In this document: positions 1 to 6,298 of the stretch, piece by piece
How the letters are laid out: each line of letters begins with the position of its first letter
Position numbering within the stretch: the stretch's first letter is position 1
Source: JADJLQ01 sp034439915
Lineage (GTDB): Bacteria; Bacteroidota; Bacteroidia; Chitinophagales; Saprospiraceae
DNA length: 6,655 nt
Assembly: GCA_034439915.1 (NCBI GenBank)
Contig: JAWXBI010000064.1
Span: forward strand, 1-6,655
Direction of reading: 5' to 3'
Translations under genes and position numbers: made by a program
Notes under the pieces: model-generated
Databases searched by the model: none
The model's input: the letters and a program-made list of their open reading frames with translations, nothing else
What the model was told of the DNA's origin: nothing

Positions 1-20
1 TGATTCTTAATCTTGTTCAA

Positions 21-46
21 GGTTTAAAAATATTTTCTTTTAAACC
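21..46. terminator. Inverted repeat after the first gene, possible terminator
   Basis: GGTTTAAAA (21-29) and TTTTAAACC (38-46) form a perfect 9-bp inverted repeat around an 8-nt loop. It starts 7 nt past the stop of the small minus-strand gene at 54, where a terminator would be expected. The stem is mostly A-T and no clear U-run follows on the minus-strand transcript, so it is not a textbook intrinsic terminator. Confidence 0.35.
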
Positions 47-53
47 CACACCT

Positions 54-338
54 TTAATATTCTTTAGACTCCACCAATTCCAATATCCGTGTTTGAGGAC
101 CCATCATTATTTTTCCTTCTACCTGGGGCCATAATTTACGAAGTTTGGCGAGGCTATTTTCTGCAGCCTCCATGGTTTCAAACTCCAGGTCAACGATCAC
201 GTAATTGGGGTCATTGGCCGGACGATAGATCCGGTAGCGGCATACACCGGATTTCTTCCGGTCGATCGGGTCATTTTCGAATGCCTGTTTCCACCCTTCA
301 TAGCTGGCAACCTTATGTTCAATCTGAAGAACTACCAT
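54..338 (-). CDS. Small dimeric alpha/beta-barrel-like hypothetical protein
   Basis: This 94-residue protein has no signal peptide or membrane segment, so it is probably cytosolic. It opens with a beta strand (VVLQIEHKV), then a helix with SYEGWKQAF (12-20), a conserved-looking DP-x-x-R-x-x-SG segment (23-31), a strand RYRIYRP (34-40), then DPNYVIVDLEF (43-53) and a helix of about 55-70. This beta-alpha-beta-beta order fits the ferredoxin-like dimeric alpha/beta barrel fold shared by antibiotic-biosynthesis-monooxygenase-like and related small proteins. The length is complete for that fold. No catalytic residue can be assigned and the biochemical role is unknown. The ATG at 338 is the only sensible start; no strong Shine-Dalgarno lies upstream, which is usual in Bacteroidota. 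A possible -7 promoter element lies about 50 nt upstream. The gene is 164 nt from the next minus-strand gene, so it is probably transcribed on its own. Confidence 0.75.
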   Translation of the reverse strand: MVVLQIEHKVASYEGWKQAFENDPIDRKKSGVCRYRIYRPANDPNYVIVDLEFETMEAAENSLAKLRKLWPQVEGKIMMGPQTRILELVESKEY

Positions 339-386
339 AAACTTGAATTAAATTTGAAAAATAAGTTTTAATGGGATCGGATGCAA

Positions 387-394
387 CAAAGGTA
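387..394 (-). promoter_or_regulatory. Possible Bacteroidota -7 promoter element
   Basis: The minus strand reads TACCTTTG, an exact fit to the Bacteroidota -7 consensus TAnnTTTG. It lies about 49 nt upstream of the ATG at 338, which would give a 5' leader of about 40 nt. A TTTG lies further upstream (420-423), but the 25-nt gap is longer than the usual spacing, so only the -7 element is supported. Confidence 0.4.
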
Positions 395-502
395 AATGGA
401 AAATAATTCTGCTTTGGGTCAAACTCAAAATTCAAATCAAAGAGACTTAAAGATGACCAGGAAATAGCTTGATTATATTCAATTTCATTGCTGTCTTTAG
501 TC

Positions 503-1612
503 CTATTTCTTCCATCCCGTATACACTTTTTTCATAGTCTCTATTTTCTTTTCGTCCCCCGCCACTGAAGTACTGGTAAACATCATCACCCCCGTAGCCT
601 GAGCTCCGGCTCCATACCGCAATACTGTTTCAAATTCCCGATCCGAAATAATAGTAGGATCGTTATAGGATTGTATGATCGGCCAGACTTTTGGGAATTG
701 ACCAGCCCGGATATTTAACCGGGCACAAAACCATTCGATATTTTCCTTTACCCACTCCGGCTTTTTTCCCATGCGCCCATGGTATACCATAGGTGAAAAG
801 ACATCCACCTGGTTCCGGAGAATATCGTAATCCAGACCTAAAATGCGACGGCGTGCACCGTTGAAATCGTCATCGTCCCAGGGACAATGATATACTCCTA
901 ATAAGGCTCCGGGCCTTTCCTGATGGAGTACATTTTTTAAATCCATTACCCATCCTGCAATGACAGAACATCTCCACGTACGCCAGGCGCTATCCCGGTG
1001 GGTAAGTATCCATTCTGCTTTTTTTGAGGTAGATCCTTCGGGAAGTGTGGACCCTGAAGCTGATTGAAACCCGGACAGACAATGATCACAAAAACAAGTC
1101 TCTGGAAGTATAGGTTCCGGATCTTCGAACTGGGCATGCCAATGCAGGTAGTCCAACCACACCCCATCCAGGTTAAATTTTTTCAATAATAACCGCAGTT
1201 CATTTATTCTATACTCTTTGAATCCGGGTTCCGTCGGACATACGCCCATAAACCAGGAGGCAGCTTCTACCGGGTGACCATTTTGATCGATAGCCCAGGC
1301 TTCTTTATGTTGGTCCACGTAATCTTTACCATTGAGGGTAGCGAACTCGGCAAAGACTTTGGCTCCTTCTGCTTTCGCACGGGTAAGTATGTTTTCATTG
1401 ATTGAACCGGAATGCATGAATACTGCATTGACACCTAACTGATCCAGGCGAAGGTTCTTTTTCCAGAATGGCTCCGGGCTACCATAAATCCCAGTGATCT
1501 CAATTTTTTTTGAACGTGCCGGGAGAATCTCCTGTTTATTGCTGATCACAAAACCGGTGCATAAAATTAAAAGAACCAGGATAGGGAGTTTATAAATATA
1601 CGGTTTGATCAT
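503..1612 (-). CDS. Exported TIM-barrel glycoside-hydrolase-like protein
   Basis: This 369-residue protein starts with a hydrophobic segment (residues 8-23, LPILVLLILCTGFVIS), so it is exported or anchored by a signal sequence. The rest reads like the putative glycoside hydrolase families with a TIM barrel. It has a strand-like LGVNAVFMHSG (59-69), AKVFAEFA (84-91), then the strongest motif DGVWLDYLHWH (149-159), whose D154 sits where such barrels carry an active-site acid. Later come GVYHCPW (239-245), DVFSPMVYHGRMG (270-282) and GVMMFTST (341-348), matching late barrel strands. Between barrel elements lies CFCDHC (173-178), a cysteine/histidine cluster that recurs in this type of protein and may bind a metal or form disulfides. 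The substrate cannot be read from the sequence; a polysaccharide is a guess from the fold. The start at 1612 is chosen because it gives a complete signal sequence. It follows the DUF4440-type gene after 49 nt on the same strand, so the two may be co-transcribed. Confidence 0.8.
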   Translation of the reverse strand: MIKPYIYKLPILVLLILCTGFVISNKQEILPARSKKIEITGIYGSPEPFWKKNLRLDQLGVNAVFMHSGSINENILTRAKAEGAKVFAEFATLNGKDYVDQHKEAWAIDQNGHPVEAASWFMGVCPTEPGFKEYRINELRLLLKKFNLDGVWLDYLHWHAQFEDPEPILPETCFCDHCLSGFQSASGSTLPEGSTSKKAEWILTHRDSAWRTWRCSVIAGWVMDLKNVLHQERPGALLGVYHCPWDDDDFNGARRRILGLDYDILRNQVDVFSPMVYHGRMGKKPEWVKENIEWFCARLNIRAGQFPKVWPIIQSYNDPTIISDREFETVLRYGAGAQATGVMMFTSTSVAGDEKKIETMKKVYTGWKK

Positions 1613-1661
1613 TCGGCTGAACTAAGGGTCAATAAAATTACTATAATTGTGATCACTCCGC

Positions 1662-2096
1662 TTATTTCAATGCAACAAATAATTCTGCCTGTAGTTTCCA
1701 TTCACCACCCATTTTACGCCACATGGCCGAATAATTCCCTCCTTTACTGTAGGTGTTTATACCGATCCAGGTACCGGTTTCCCAGGCCATCAGATTCTGG
1801 TCATGAATTTTAAATTCTGTAGGATTTCGTTCAAATGAAACATCCGGATTCGTCATGAACATTTCCTGCCAGGTTGTCACCATATTGTCTTTGCCTGTCA
1901 ATTGGCTCCCATTACCTCTTATTAAGACGAAGTCCTCTGCATAAAACCTGGACATGCCATCCGCATCGCGTTTTGATATGGATTCATTGGATGCCTTTCT
2001 TAAAGTTTTAATGGTCGCGATATCCCGCTCTTTATCCTGCCCGGAAAGATCTTGAAAACAAAATATAAGTATAAAAAATATGATCCGTTTTGGCAT
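1662..2096 (-). CDS. Secreted SnoaL-like/DUF4440 (NTF2-fold) protein
   Basis: This 144-residue protein begins with a short signal peptide (KRIIFFILIFCF, 3-14), with a likely cleavage near LSG/QD (19-20). The mature part has the DUF4440/SnoaL-like layout: an N-terminal helix (ERDIATIKTLRKASNESI), then D44-A-D46 followed by FYAEDFVLIRGNG (51-63), LTGKDNM (67-72), a helix WQEMF, and closing strands AWETGTW (104-110), YSAMWRKMGGEWKL (122-135) and the ending QAELFVALK. These are typical cone-shaped NTF2-fold features. Members include enzymes and ligand-binding proteins, so no reaction is assigned. The frame stays open upstream to 2252, but that 52-residue extension is low-complexity and aromatic, not protein-like, and would bury the signal peptide. 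The ATG at 2096, with an AGAAAG-like sequence a few bases upstream, is therefore preferred. The gene lies upstream of the TIM-barrel gene in the same orientation. Confidence 0.8.
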   Translation of the reverse strand: MPKRIIFFILIFCFQDLSGQDKERDIATIKTLRKASNESISKRDADGMSRFYAEDFVLIRGNGSQLTGKDNMVTTWQEMFMTNPDVSFERNPTEFKIHDQNLMAWETGTWIGINTYSKGGNYSAMWRKMGGEWKLQAELFVALK

Positions 2097-2370
2097 TGTC
2101 TTTCTGTTGTCACAGTAAATTATGGTAATTAAGTTGTTCAAAAAAATAAAGTAATACCAATAGTAGTCACGGCCTCTTCTCGTGCACAGAAGTTTATTTC
2201 GGTTGATATTTAATGCCTGGCTGTTGAAATAACTCCGTGAACAGAATAACATTCGGGAGAAAGGAGAGAAACCCCTAAAACTTTCTAGTACTTTTTAGTT
2301 CATAACCTTGATAAATTGATAGCCTGCCTATTCAATTATCCCTATTTTGTTGACCTCAATCGTACCAACC
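2097..2370. promoter_or_regulatory. Divergent intergenic region
   Basis: This 274-bp AT-rich stretch separates the start codons of the minus-strand DUF4440-type gene and the plus-strand UxuA-like gene, so it must hold promoters for both directions. I found no perfect TAnnTTTG element with a properly spaced TTG partner in either direction. The closest plus-strand candidates are TACTTTTT (2289-2296) and TATTTTG (2343-2349); each misses the consensus by one position. No RNA gene, riboswitch-like structure or strong hairpin is evident. The assignment as a regulatory region rests on gene orientation only. Confidence 0.45.
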
Positions 2371-3498
2371 ATGGTTAAAAAAGATCACCTCATCCCCAAA
2401 CCCAATTTGTTAAACCGGCGAGGATTTCACAAAACACTCGGCTCCGGGGTATTGGGTTCGGCCCTGATCAACCCGCTGTTGGTGTCACCCGCTAAGTCAC
2501 TATTAAAAGTTAACCACCTCCACCATGTCGGTGGTGATTATCATGTGGTCATGACGGATGATTCCCTAAACTGGAACGAACGACAGAAAAACTGGACCAA
2601 TAACCACAACTTCCAATACCATCAAAGGCATGGGGTAAGACACCTGACCAATATCATGGACGGCACCTGGAACTTAGATGAAATGAAAAAATGGAAGGAT
2701 GATTGTGACCGGGCCAGCATGATCTGGGAAGCCATTCGTATGGACTCCGCCTTTATCTATGCGAAGCCGGGTGAAGAACGAGATAAAAAACTCCAGGAAG
2801 TCATTGAAAATGTACGAAAAGCCAGCGCAGTGGGAGTTAAGGTGATTACTATGCACTGGACCCTGATCCCCATCCGCAGGAACGGCCACACCGACGGGCG
2901 TGGAGGATCCAGTTATCATTCCTTTAAACTCGAACCAGATTGGAAAAACCTGCCCGTTGAAAAACAAGGCAGGATAAATTATGAAGAATATTGGGAACGG
3001 ATCACCTATTTTTTGAAGAACATCATGCCGGTGTGCGCACAATATGATGTGCGGATGGGTGTACACCCCTATGACCCGCCCGGTTTACCACGCGGATACC
3101 AGGGAGTGGACAATTGGAATGCCGCCCCGGCATCGGTATTTGATTCTTTAAAAAAATATGAATCGATAGTAGACAGTCCTTATAATGGATTCCAACTCTG
3201 CCTGGGTACTATTATGGAGGGATTAAAAAATCCTAAAATTGAATTGCCTCCTATTGTCAAATACTTTGCAGAAAAAAATAAAATATTTCAAATCCATATG
3301 AGGAATATTCGTGGAGGGTTGCAAGATTTTGCGGAAGTTTATATCGATGAAGGGGAAGCCGATTTTATTGATGTAATCCGAATTCTGAGGGATTCAGGTT
3401 ACGCCTGGTCGATCTGCCCTGACCATGTACCCACACACCCGGATGATGCCAGGGGTATCAGGCTTTTGCTCATGCTTTTGGATATATACGCGGGATGA
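2371..3498 (+). CDS. Tat-exported mannonate dehydratase (UxuA)-like protein, frameshifted near the C-terminus
   Basis: This 375-residue product belongs to the mannonate dehydratase/xylose-isomerase-like TIM-barrel superfamily. UxuA converts D-mannonate to 2-keto-3-deoxy-gluconate and needs Fe2+ or Mn2+. The metal ligands of the family are visible: H232 in GVHPYDPP, C277 in NGFQLCLGT, H309 in IHMRN and D351 in PDHVP, with H352 next to it. DEGEADF (326-332) is also family-like. The N-terminus has a twin-arginine motif NRRGFHK (15-21) followed by a weakly hydrophobic stretch to about residue 40, so export as a folded metalloenzyme is likely; classic UxuA is cytosolic. The ATG at 2371 is preferred to an in-frame TTG at 2347, since it places the RR motif at a normal distance from the start. 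The last 12 residues (RLLLMLLDIYAG) do not fit the family; the expected tail lies in the next frame (see 3457-3527). The actual substrate is uncertain. It heads a possible operon with the cupredoxin and propeller genes. Confidence 0.82.
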   Translation: MVKKDHLIPKPNLLNRRGFHKTLGSGVLGSALINPLLVSPAKSLLKVNHLHHVGGDYHVVMTDDSLNWNERQKNWTNNHNFQYHQRHGVRHLTNIMDGTWNLDEMKKWKDDCDRASMIWEAIRMDSAFIYAKPGEERDKKLQEVIENVRKASAVGVKVITMHWTLIPIRRNGHTDGRGGSSYHSFKLEPDWKNLPVEKQGRINYEEYWERITYFLKNIMPVCAQYDVRMGVHPYDPPGLPRGYQGVDNWNAAPASVFDSLKKYESIVDSPYNGFQLCLGTIMEGLKNPKIELPPIVKYFAEKNKIFQIHMRNIRGGLQDFAEVYIDEGEADFIDVIRILRDSGYAWSICPDHVPTHPDDARGIRLLLMLLDIYAG

Positions 3499-3527
3499 TT
3501 GACTCCGCTAATAAAGAAGTGGGATAG
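3457..3527 (+). other. Out-of-frame C-terminal end of the UxuA-like gene (frameshift)
   Basis: From 3462 to the TAG at 3525-3527, the frame shifted by -1 relative to the gene reads AFAHAFGYIRGMI followed by DSANKEVG. This matches the usual end of this mannonate dehydratase-like group, where PDHVPTHPDD is followed by a segment like GLQAF, then GYI and a final helix. The in-frame tail RLLLMLLDIYAG does not match. Adding one base around 3457-3461 (ATC-CAG instead of ATCAG) restores a continuous reading of about 385 residues ending at 3527. There is no canonical slippery heptamer with a following stem, so an assembly or read error, or a recent deletion mutation, is more likely than programmed frameshifting. 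Confidence 0.8.
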
Positions 3528-3588
3528 AATGGGCACCATAAGTCAATTTTTTCGAAAAATGGGCTAGCCATAAATAGTTATCATTGCG

Positions 3589-4773
3589 ATGAACGTAATC
3601 AGGAATAATAACCATAACATTAAAAAGCAACACCTTGTGTCTTGGTGGCAGACTTGCAATTATTACCTTATAGTCTTCCCCATTACCTTAGCCCTTTGTT
3701 TGTTATTGACTAATGGATATGGTCAATCCGGAACTGATACGGTGCGTATCGTCCTGAAAGCGATACCGGGCATGCAATACGACCTGGTCAGGTTTACCGT
3801 TAAACCCGGAAGTTATCTGCGGTTAGTATTGACCAATGCCGATGATATGGAACACAACCTGGTGATTGGGAAAAAAGACAGCCGTCAAAAAATAGTTGAA
3901 GCTGCGACAGCCCTTGGTGTGCATGGGCCGGCTGTGGGTTATATCCCAAAGCTCGATCTTGTATTGGCTTCCATTCCGGTACTCAAAGTGGGCGAAAGCG
4001 ATTCTATCCTTATACGCGCCCCGCGCAACACCGGTGTGTATCCCTATGTGTGCACCTTCCCCGGTCATGGAAATATTATGTTCGGAGCCATCCATGTGAC
4101 GAATGGGATCATGCCTGAAATAATGGCTGATATGGATATTCCGGCCCACCGGAGAAAATCGGATATTAAAGGGCAAGAACACATTAGTTCAGGCCCGCCT
4201 GCCGAGCGTCATCCTTATCCACTGGTACCTCCTTATTATTATCGTGTCCTCATGCCTGATGCCGGGCCGGCCGCGATTGCAGTTTGTTTACCCGGTAATC
4301 TGGCGTACTGTTGGGATGCCGGTCCCTGCCGTCTGCGTTATGCCTGGACCGGAGAATTTCTTGACCTGACGGATTATTGGACCGTCAAAGGGGAACTGCA
4401 TGCGAAAATATTAGGAAGTGTATTTTACCGCGATAAGGGCGGTTTTCCTTTCAGAATGAATGTCAACGAAGTAAAATCCATTGCACCGACCATAAAATTC
4501 AAAGGATATCGTTTGGTCAATGGATATCCAGAGTTTAATTACTGGATTGACCATGTCGAAGTTTTTGAATTAATAATAGCCAGTAAGGATGGTAAGGGAT
4601 TACTGCGCCAATTCAGAATGAAAGGACTCCATCATCCCGTCTGGTTTGTACATGATAAAGACGATGGTGCAGTGTATGGGTCGGATAAAGGAAGCTGGTT
4701 CGGTACTCAATTGAAACTGGATCCTCAGGAAGCTGCTGCATTTAGTATTATCATGAATAAATCAGGACAATGA
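3589..4773 (+). CDS. Secreted azurin-like cupredoxin fused to a C-terminal beta-rich domain
   Basis: This 394-residue protein has a long basic/polar N-terminus and a hydrophobic core (YYLIVFPITLALCLLL, 25-40), with probable cleavage near NGYG/Q (45-46). Residues of about 50-172 form a type I copper domain. H89 lies in DDMEHNLVI, and C155, H160 and M164 lie in CTFPGHGNIM, giving the azurin-type C-x4-H-x3-M spacing; all four ligands are present. Such domains carry single electrons in the periplasm or at the outer face of the cell. After a linker (about 175-215), residues 216-390 form a second domain with AYCWDAGPCRLRYAWTG (239-255), FLDLTDYW and KILGSVFYR (273-281). This resembles regions found beside membrane-bound dehydrogenase-like propellers in Planctomycetes and Bacteroidota; its function is unknown to me. 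No CxxCH heme motif is present. The stop overlaps the start of the propeller gene by 4 nt, supporting a shared function, probably as the electron acceptor of that protein. Confidence 0.85.
   Translation: MNVIRNNNHNIKKQHLVSWWQTCNYYLIVFPITLALCLLLTNGYGQSGTDTVRIVLKAIPGMQYDLVRFTVKPGSYLRLVLTNADDMEHNLVIGKKDSRQKIVEAATALGVHGPAVGYIPKLDLVLASIPVLKVGESDSILIRAPRNTGVYPYVCTFPGHGNIMFGAIHVTNGIMPEIMADMDIPAHRRKSDIKGQEHISSGPPAERHPYPLVPPYYYRVLMPDAGPAAIAVCLPGNLAYCWDAGPCRLRYAWTGEFLDLTDYWTVKGELHAKILGSVFYRDKGGFPFRMNVNEVKSIAPTIKFKGYRLVNGYPEFNYWIDHVEVFELIIASKDGKGLLRQFRMKGLHHPVWFVHDKDDGAVYGSDKGSWFGTQLKLDPQEAAAFSIIMNKSGQ
4763..4773 (+). promoter_or_regulatory. Ribosome binding site and ATGA start/stop overlap
   Basis: CAGGA at 4763-4767 lies just upstream of ATG 4770-4772, which overlaps the TGA (4771-4773) of the cupredoxin gene. 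This is the clearest Shine-Dalgarno-like sequence in the window, where most starts lack one. It fixes the propeller start and suggests that its translation is coupled to that of the cupredoxin gene. Confidence 0.65.
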
Positions 4774-6263
4774 AAATTGTGCACTATTTCCTCCTTTTCG
4801 CTTCCATTTGGATTTACTCCTGTAAGCCGGATACTCTACAGACCCTGCCTGAATTTTCATACCAGGTTGAAAATATAGAATTACCGAAGGGATTGACAGG
4901 AGAAACCGGTGCCATCGAATTTTTGCCAGACGGTCGCCTGGTAGCTTGTTTTCTCAGGGGAGAAGTCATGATCTATGATCCCAAAACTAAAAAATGGCAT
5001 TTATTTGCATCGGGTTTGCATGAACCACTCGGTCTTTTGATCATCGATGAAAAAGAAATGCTGGTCATGCAACGACCTGAACTTACCCGATTAAAAGACA
5101 CGGATGGGGATGGAAAAGCCGATCTCTTTGAAACGGTGACGGACGAATTTGGAATGTCGGGAAATTATCATGAATGGAATTACGGACCAGTTAAAGACCA
5201 GCAAGGCAATTTATATATCGGATTGAATACAGCCTCCGAGTATGGTAAGGTCATGCCCGAAGTAAGAGGCAAACTGGATACTACTTTGGTTCCAGGTAAA
5301 CCCTTGCAGAAATTTTCAGCCGTGCCGTATCGGGGATGGATTATGCAAATCACACCGGGTGGTAAGATCCTTCCCTATGCCAGCGGCCTACGCTCACCCA
5401 ACGGACTGGTCATTGACGACCTCAACCGATTATTCGTAAATGACAACCAGGGGGATTGGGTGGGGACCAGTGTACTGTATCAGATTGAAAAAGATCATTT
5501 TTATGGCCATCCGGCCAGTTTGTTATGGAAAGAAGGTTGGAACAAAGGCGATCCGTCTAAACTTCCGATCCCAGAATTGGAAAGCATACGTACCAAAGGT
5601 TGTGTTTTGTATCCACATGGTATTATAGCTGCTTCCCCCAGCCAACCGGTTATAGATCGCTCGGGAGGCAAGTTTGGACCTTTCGCCGGACAGATTTTTG
5701 TTGGAGAAATGAACCAGGAAAGGATATTAAGAGTCATGATGGAGGAAATAGGTGGTCAACTACAAGGAGCCTGCCTGCCTTTTTTGGATAACCATGGTCT
5801 TCGTAAAGGAAACAACCGGCTTGCATTCGCTTCAGATGGCAGTCTTTGGGTAGGCCAGGCACAGCATGGGTATGCTGGAGATCTGGGCATCCAGCGAATT
5901 GTATATACCGGTAAATCTCCAATGGATATTCTTACCATTCACTTGCTTAAAGATGGTTTTGAATTAACTTTCACACAGCCTGTCAGCGATAGTCTGCCCA
6001 TGGATACCAGCCACTTCCATTTCAGACACTATTATTATGACTATCATTTAAAATATGGTTCGGATCAATATGATGTGCAGGACGTGGCGGTGTCACGAGT
6101 CGAATTGTCTGTAGATCGAAAGGTCATCCGATTAAAATTACCCGTTATCAAAGCCGGTTATGTGTACGAATTGACCTTAACGGATATTTTCTCTGAAAAA
6201 GGGATGGTGTTGCAGAACAAGGTAATTTGTTATACCGTGAATAAACTAAATGATCCGCTATAG
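4770..6263 (+). CDS. Lipoprotein with PQQ/sorbosone-dehydrogenase-like beta-propeller
   Basis: This 497-residue protein begins with a lipoprotein-type signal (HYFLLFASIWIYSC), with C18 as the likely lipidated residue, although IYSC is a loose lipobox. Residues of about 30-380 show repeated propeller strands like those of soluble glucose/sorbosone dehydrogenases and the putative membrane-bound dehydrogenases of Planctomycetes: FLPDGRLVA (51-59), GLHEPLGL (82-89), NYHEWNYGPVKDQQGNLYIGLN (split across 132-153), SGLRSPNGL (205-213), NDNQGDWVGTS (224-234), GHPASLLW (246-253), YPHGI (281-285) and FVGEMNQERI (310-319). A calcium-loop-like DTDGDGKAD (110-118) has Asp at 110, 112, 114 and 118. A C-terminal domain (about 385-490), probably Ig-like, includes FELTFTQPV and YVYELTL. 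Oxidation of a sugar or alcohol with PQQ is plausible, but cofactor residues cannot be confirmed by eye. Its ATG overlaps the preceding stop as ATGA, with CAGGA a few bases upstream, pointing to translational coupling. Confidence 0.85.
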   Translation: MKIVHYFLLFASIWIYSCKPDTLQTLPEFSYQVENIELPKGLTGETGAIEFLPDGRLVACFLRGEVMIYDPKTKKWHLFASGLHEPLGLLIIDEKEMLVMQRPELTRLKDTDGDGKADLFETVTDEFGMSGNYHEWNYGPVKDQQGNLYIGLNTASEYGKVMPEVRGKLDTTLVPGKPLQKFSAVPYRGWIMQITPGGKILPYASGLRSPNGLVIDDLNRLFVNDNQGDWVGTSVLYQIEKDHFYGHPASLLWKEGWNKGDPSKLPIPELESIRTKGCVLYPHGIIAASPSQPVIDRSGGKFGPFAGQIFVGEMNQERILRVMMEEIGGQLQGACLPFLDNHGLRKGNNRLAFASDGSLWVGQAQHGYAGDLGIQRIVYTGKSPMDILTIHLLKDGFELTFTQPVSDSLPMDTSHFHFRHYYYDYHLKYGSDQYDVQDVAVSRVELSVDRKVIRLKLPVIKAGYVYELTLTDIFSEKGMVLQNKVICYTVNKLNDPL

Positions 6264-6279
6264 TTCCCGGGAACAATAG
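6258..6279. terminator. Interrupted palindrome between convergent genes
   Basis: CTAT-A-GTTCCCGGGAAC-A-ATAG is symmetric except for one A/A mismatch. Its 12-bp centre GTTCCCGGGAAC (6263-6274) is a perfect palindrome overlapping the last base of the propeller stop codon. Its place between convergent stops suggests a bidirectional terminator, but no U-run follows on either strand and the hairpin loop would be short. A protein-binding site is an alternative. Confidence 0.35.
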
Positions 6280-6298
6280 TATAATTTCAGATAATAAG

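Noticed and set aside
89..340. Plus-strand open frame opposite the small alpha/beta-barrel gene
   Set aside because: The translation has no protein-like pattern, and the minus-strand frame is clearly the coding one.
461..486. Weak hairpin past the end of the TIM-barrel gene
   Set aside because: The stem is broken, A/T-rich and not followed by a U-run, so it cannot be called a terminator.
2097..2252. 52-residue N-terminal extension of the DUF4440-type gene
   Set aside because: The extension is not protein-like and would hide a clear signal peptide that starts at the ATG at 2096.
2343..2349. TATTTTG as a -7 promoter element for the UxuA-like gene
   Set aside because: It is one base short of TAnnTTTG, lacks a well-spaced TTG partner and lies only about 20 nt from the start codon.
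2347..2370. TTG start eight codons upstream for the UxuA-like gene
   Set aside because: The ATG at 2371 gives a normal Tat signal layout; the TTG adds nothing recognisable and has no ribosome binding site.
3450..3480. Programmed -1 frameshifting in the UxuA-like gene
   Set aside because: No canonical slippery heptamer followed by a stem is visible; a single-base deletion or sequence error is simpler.
3548..3569. Small palindromes TTTTTCGAAAAA and GGCTAGCC before the cupredoxin gene
   Set aside because: They are short and one is A/T-only; neither forms a convincing terminator or operator.
2674..4182. Antisense open frames opposite the UxuA-like and cupredoxin genes
   Set aside because: They mirror the codon pattern of well-supported genes and show no recognisable motif.
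5097..5123. Calcium-loop motif as a dockerin domain
   Set aside because: Only one loop is present and it sits inside the propeller; dockerins have two loops in a separate terminal domain.
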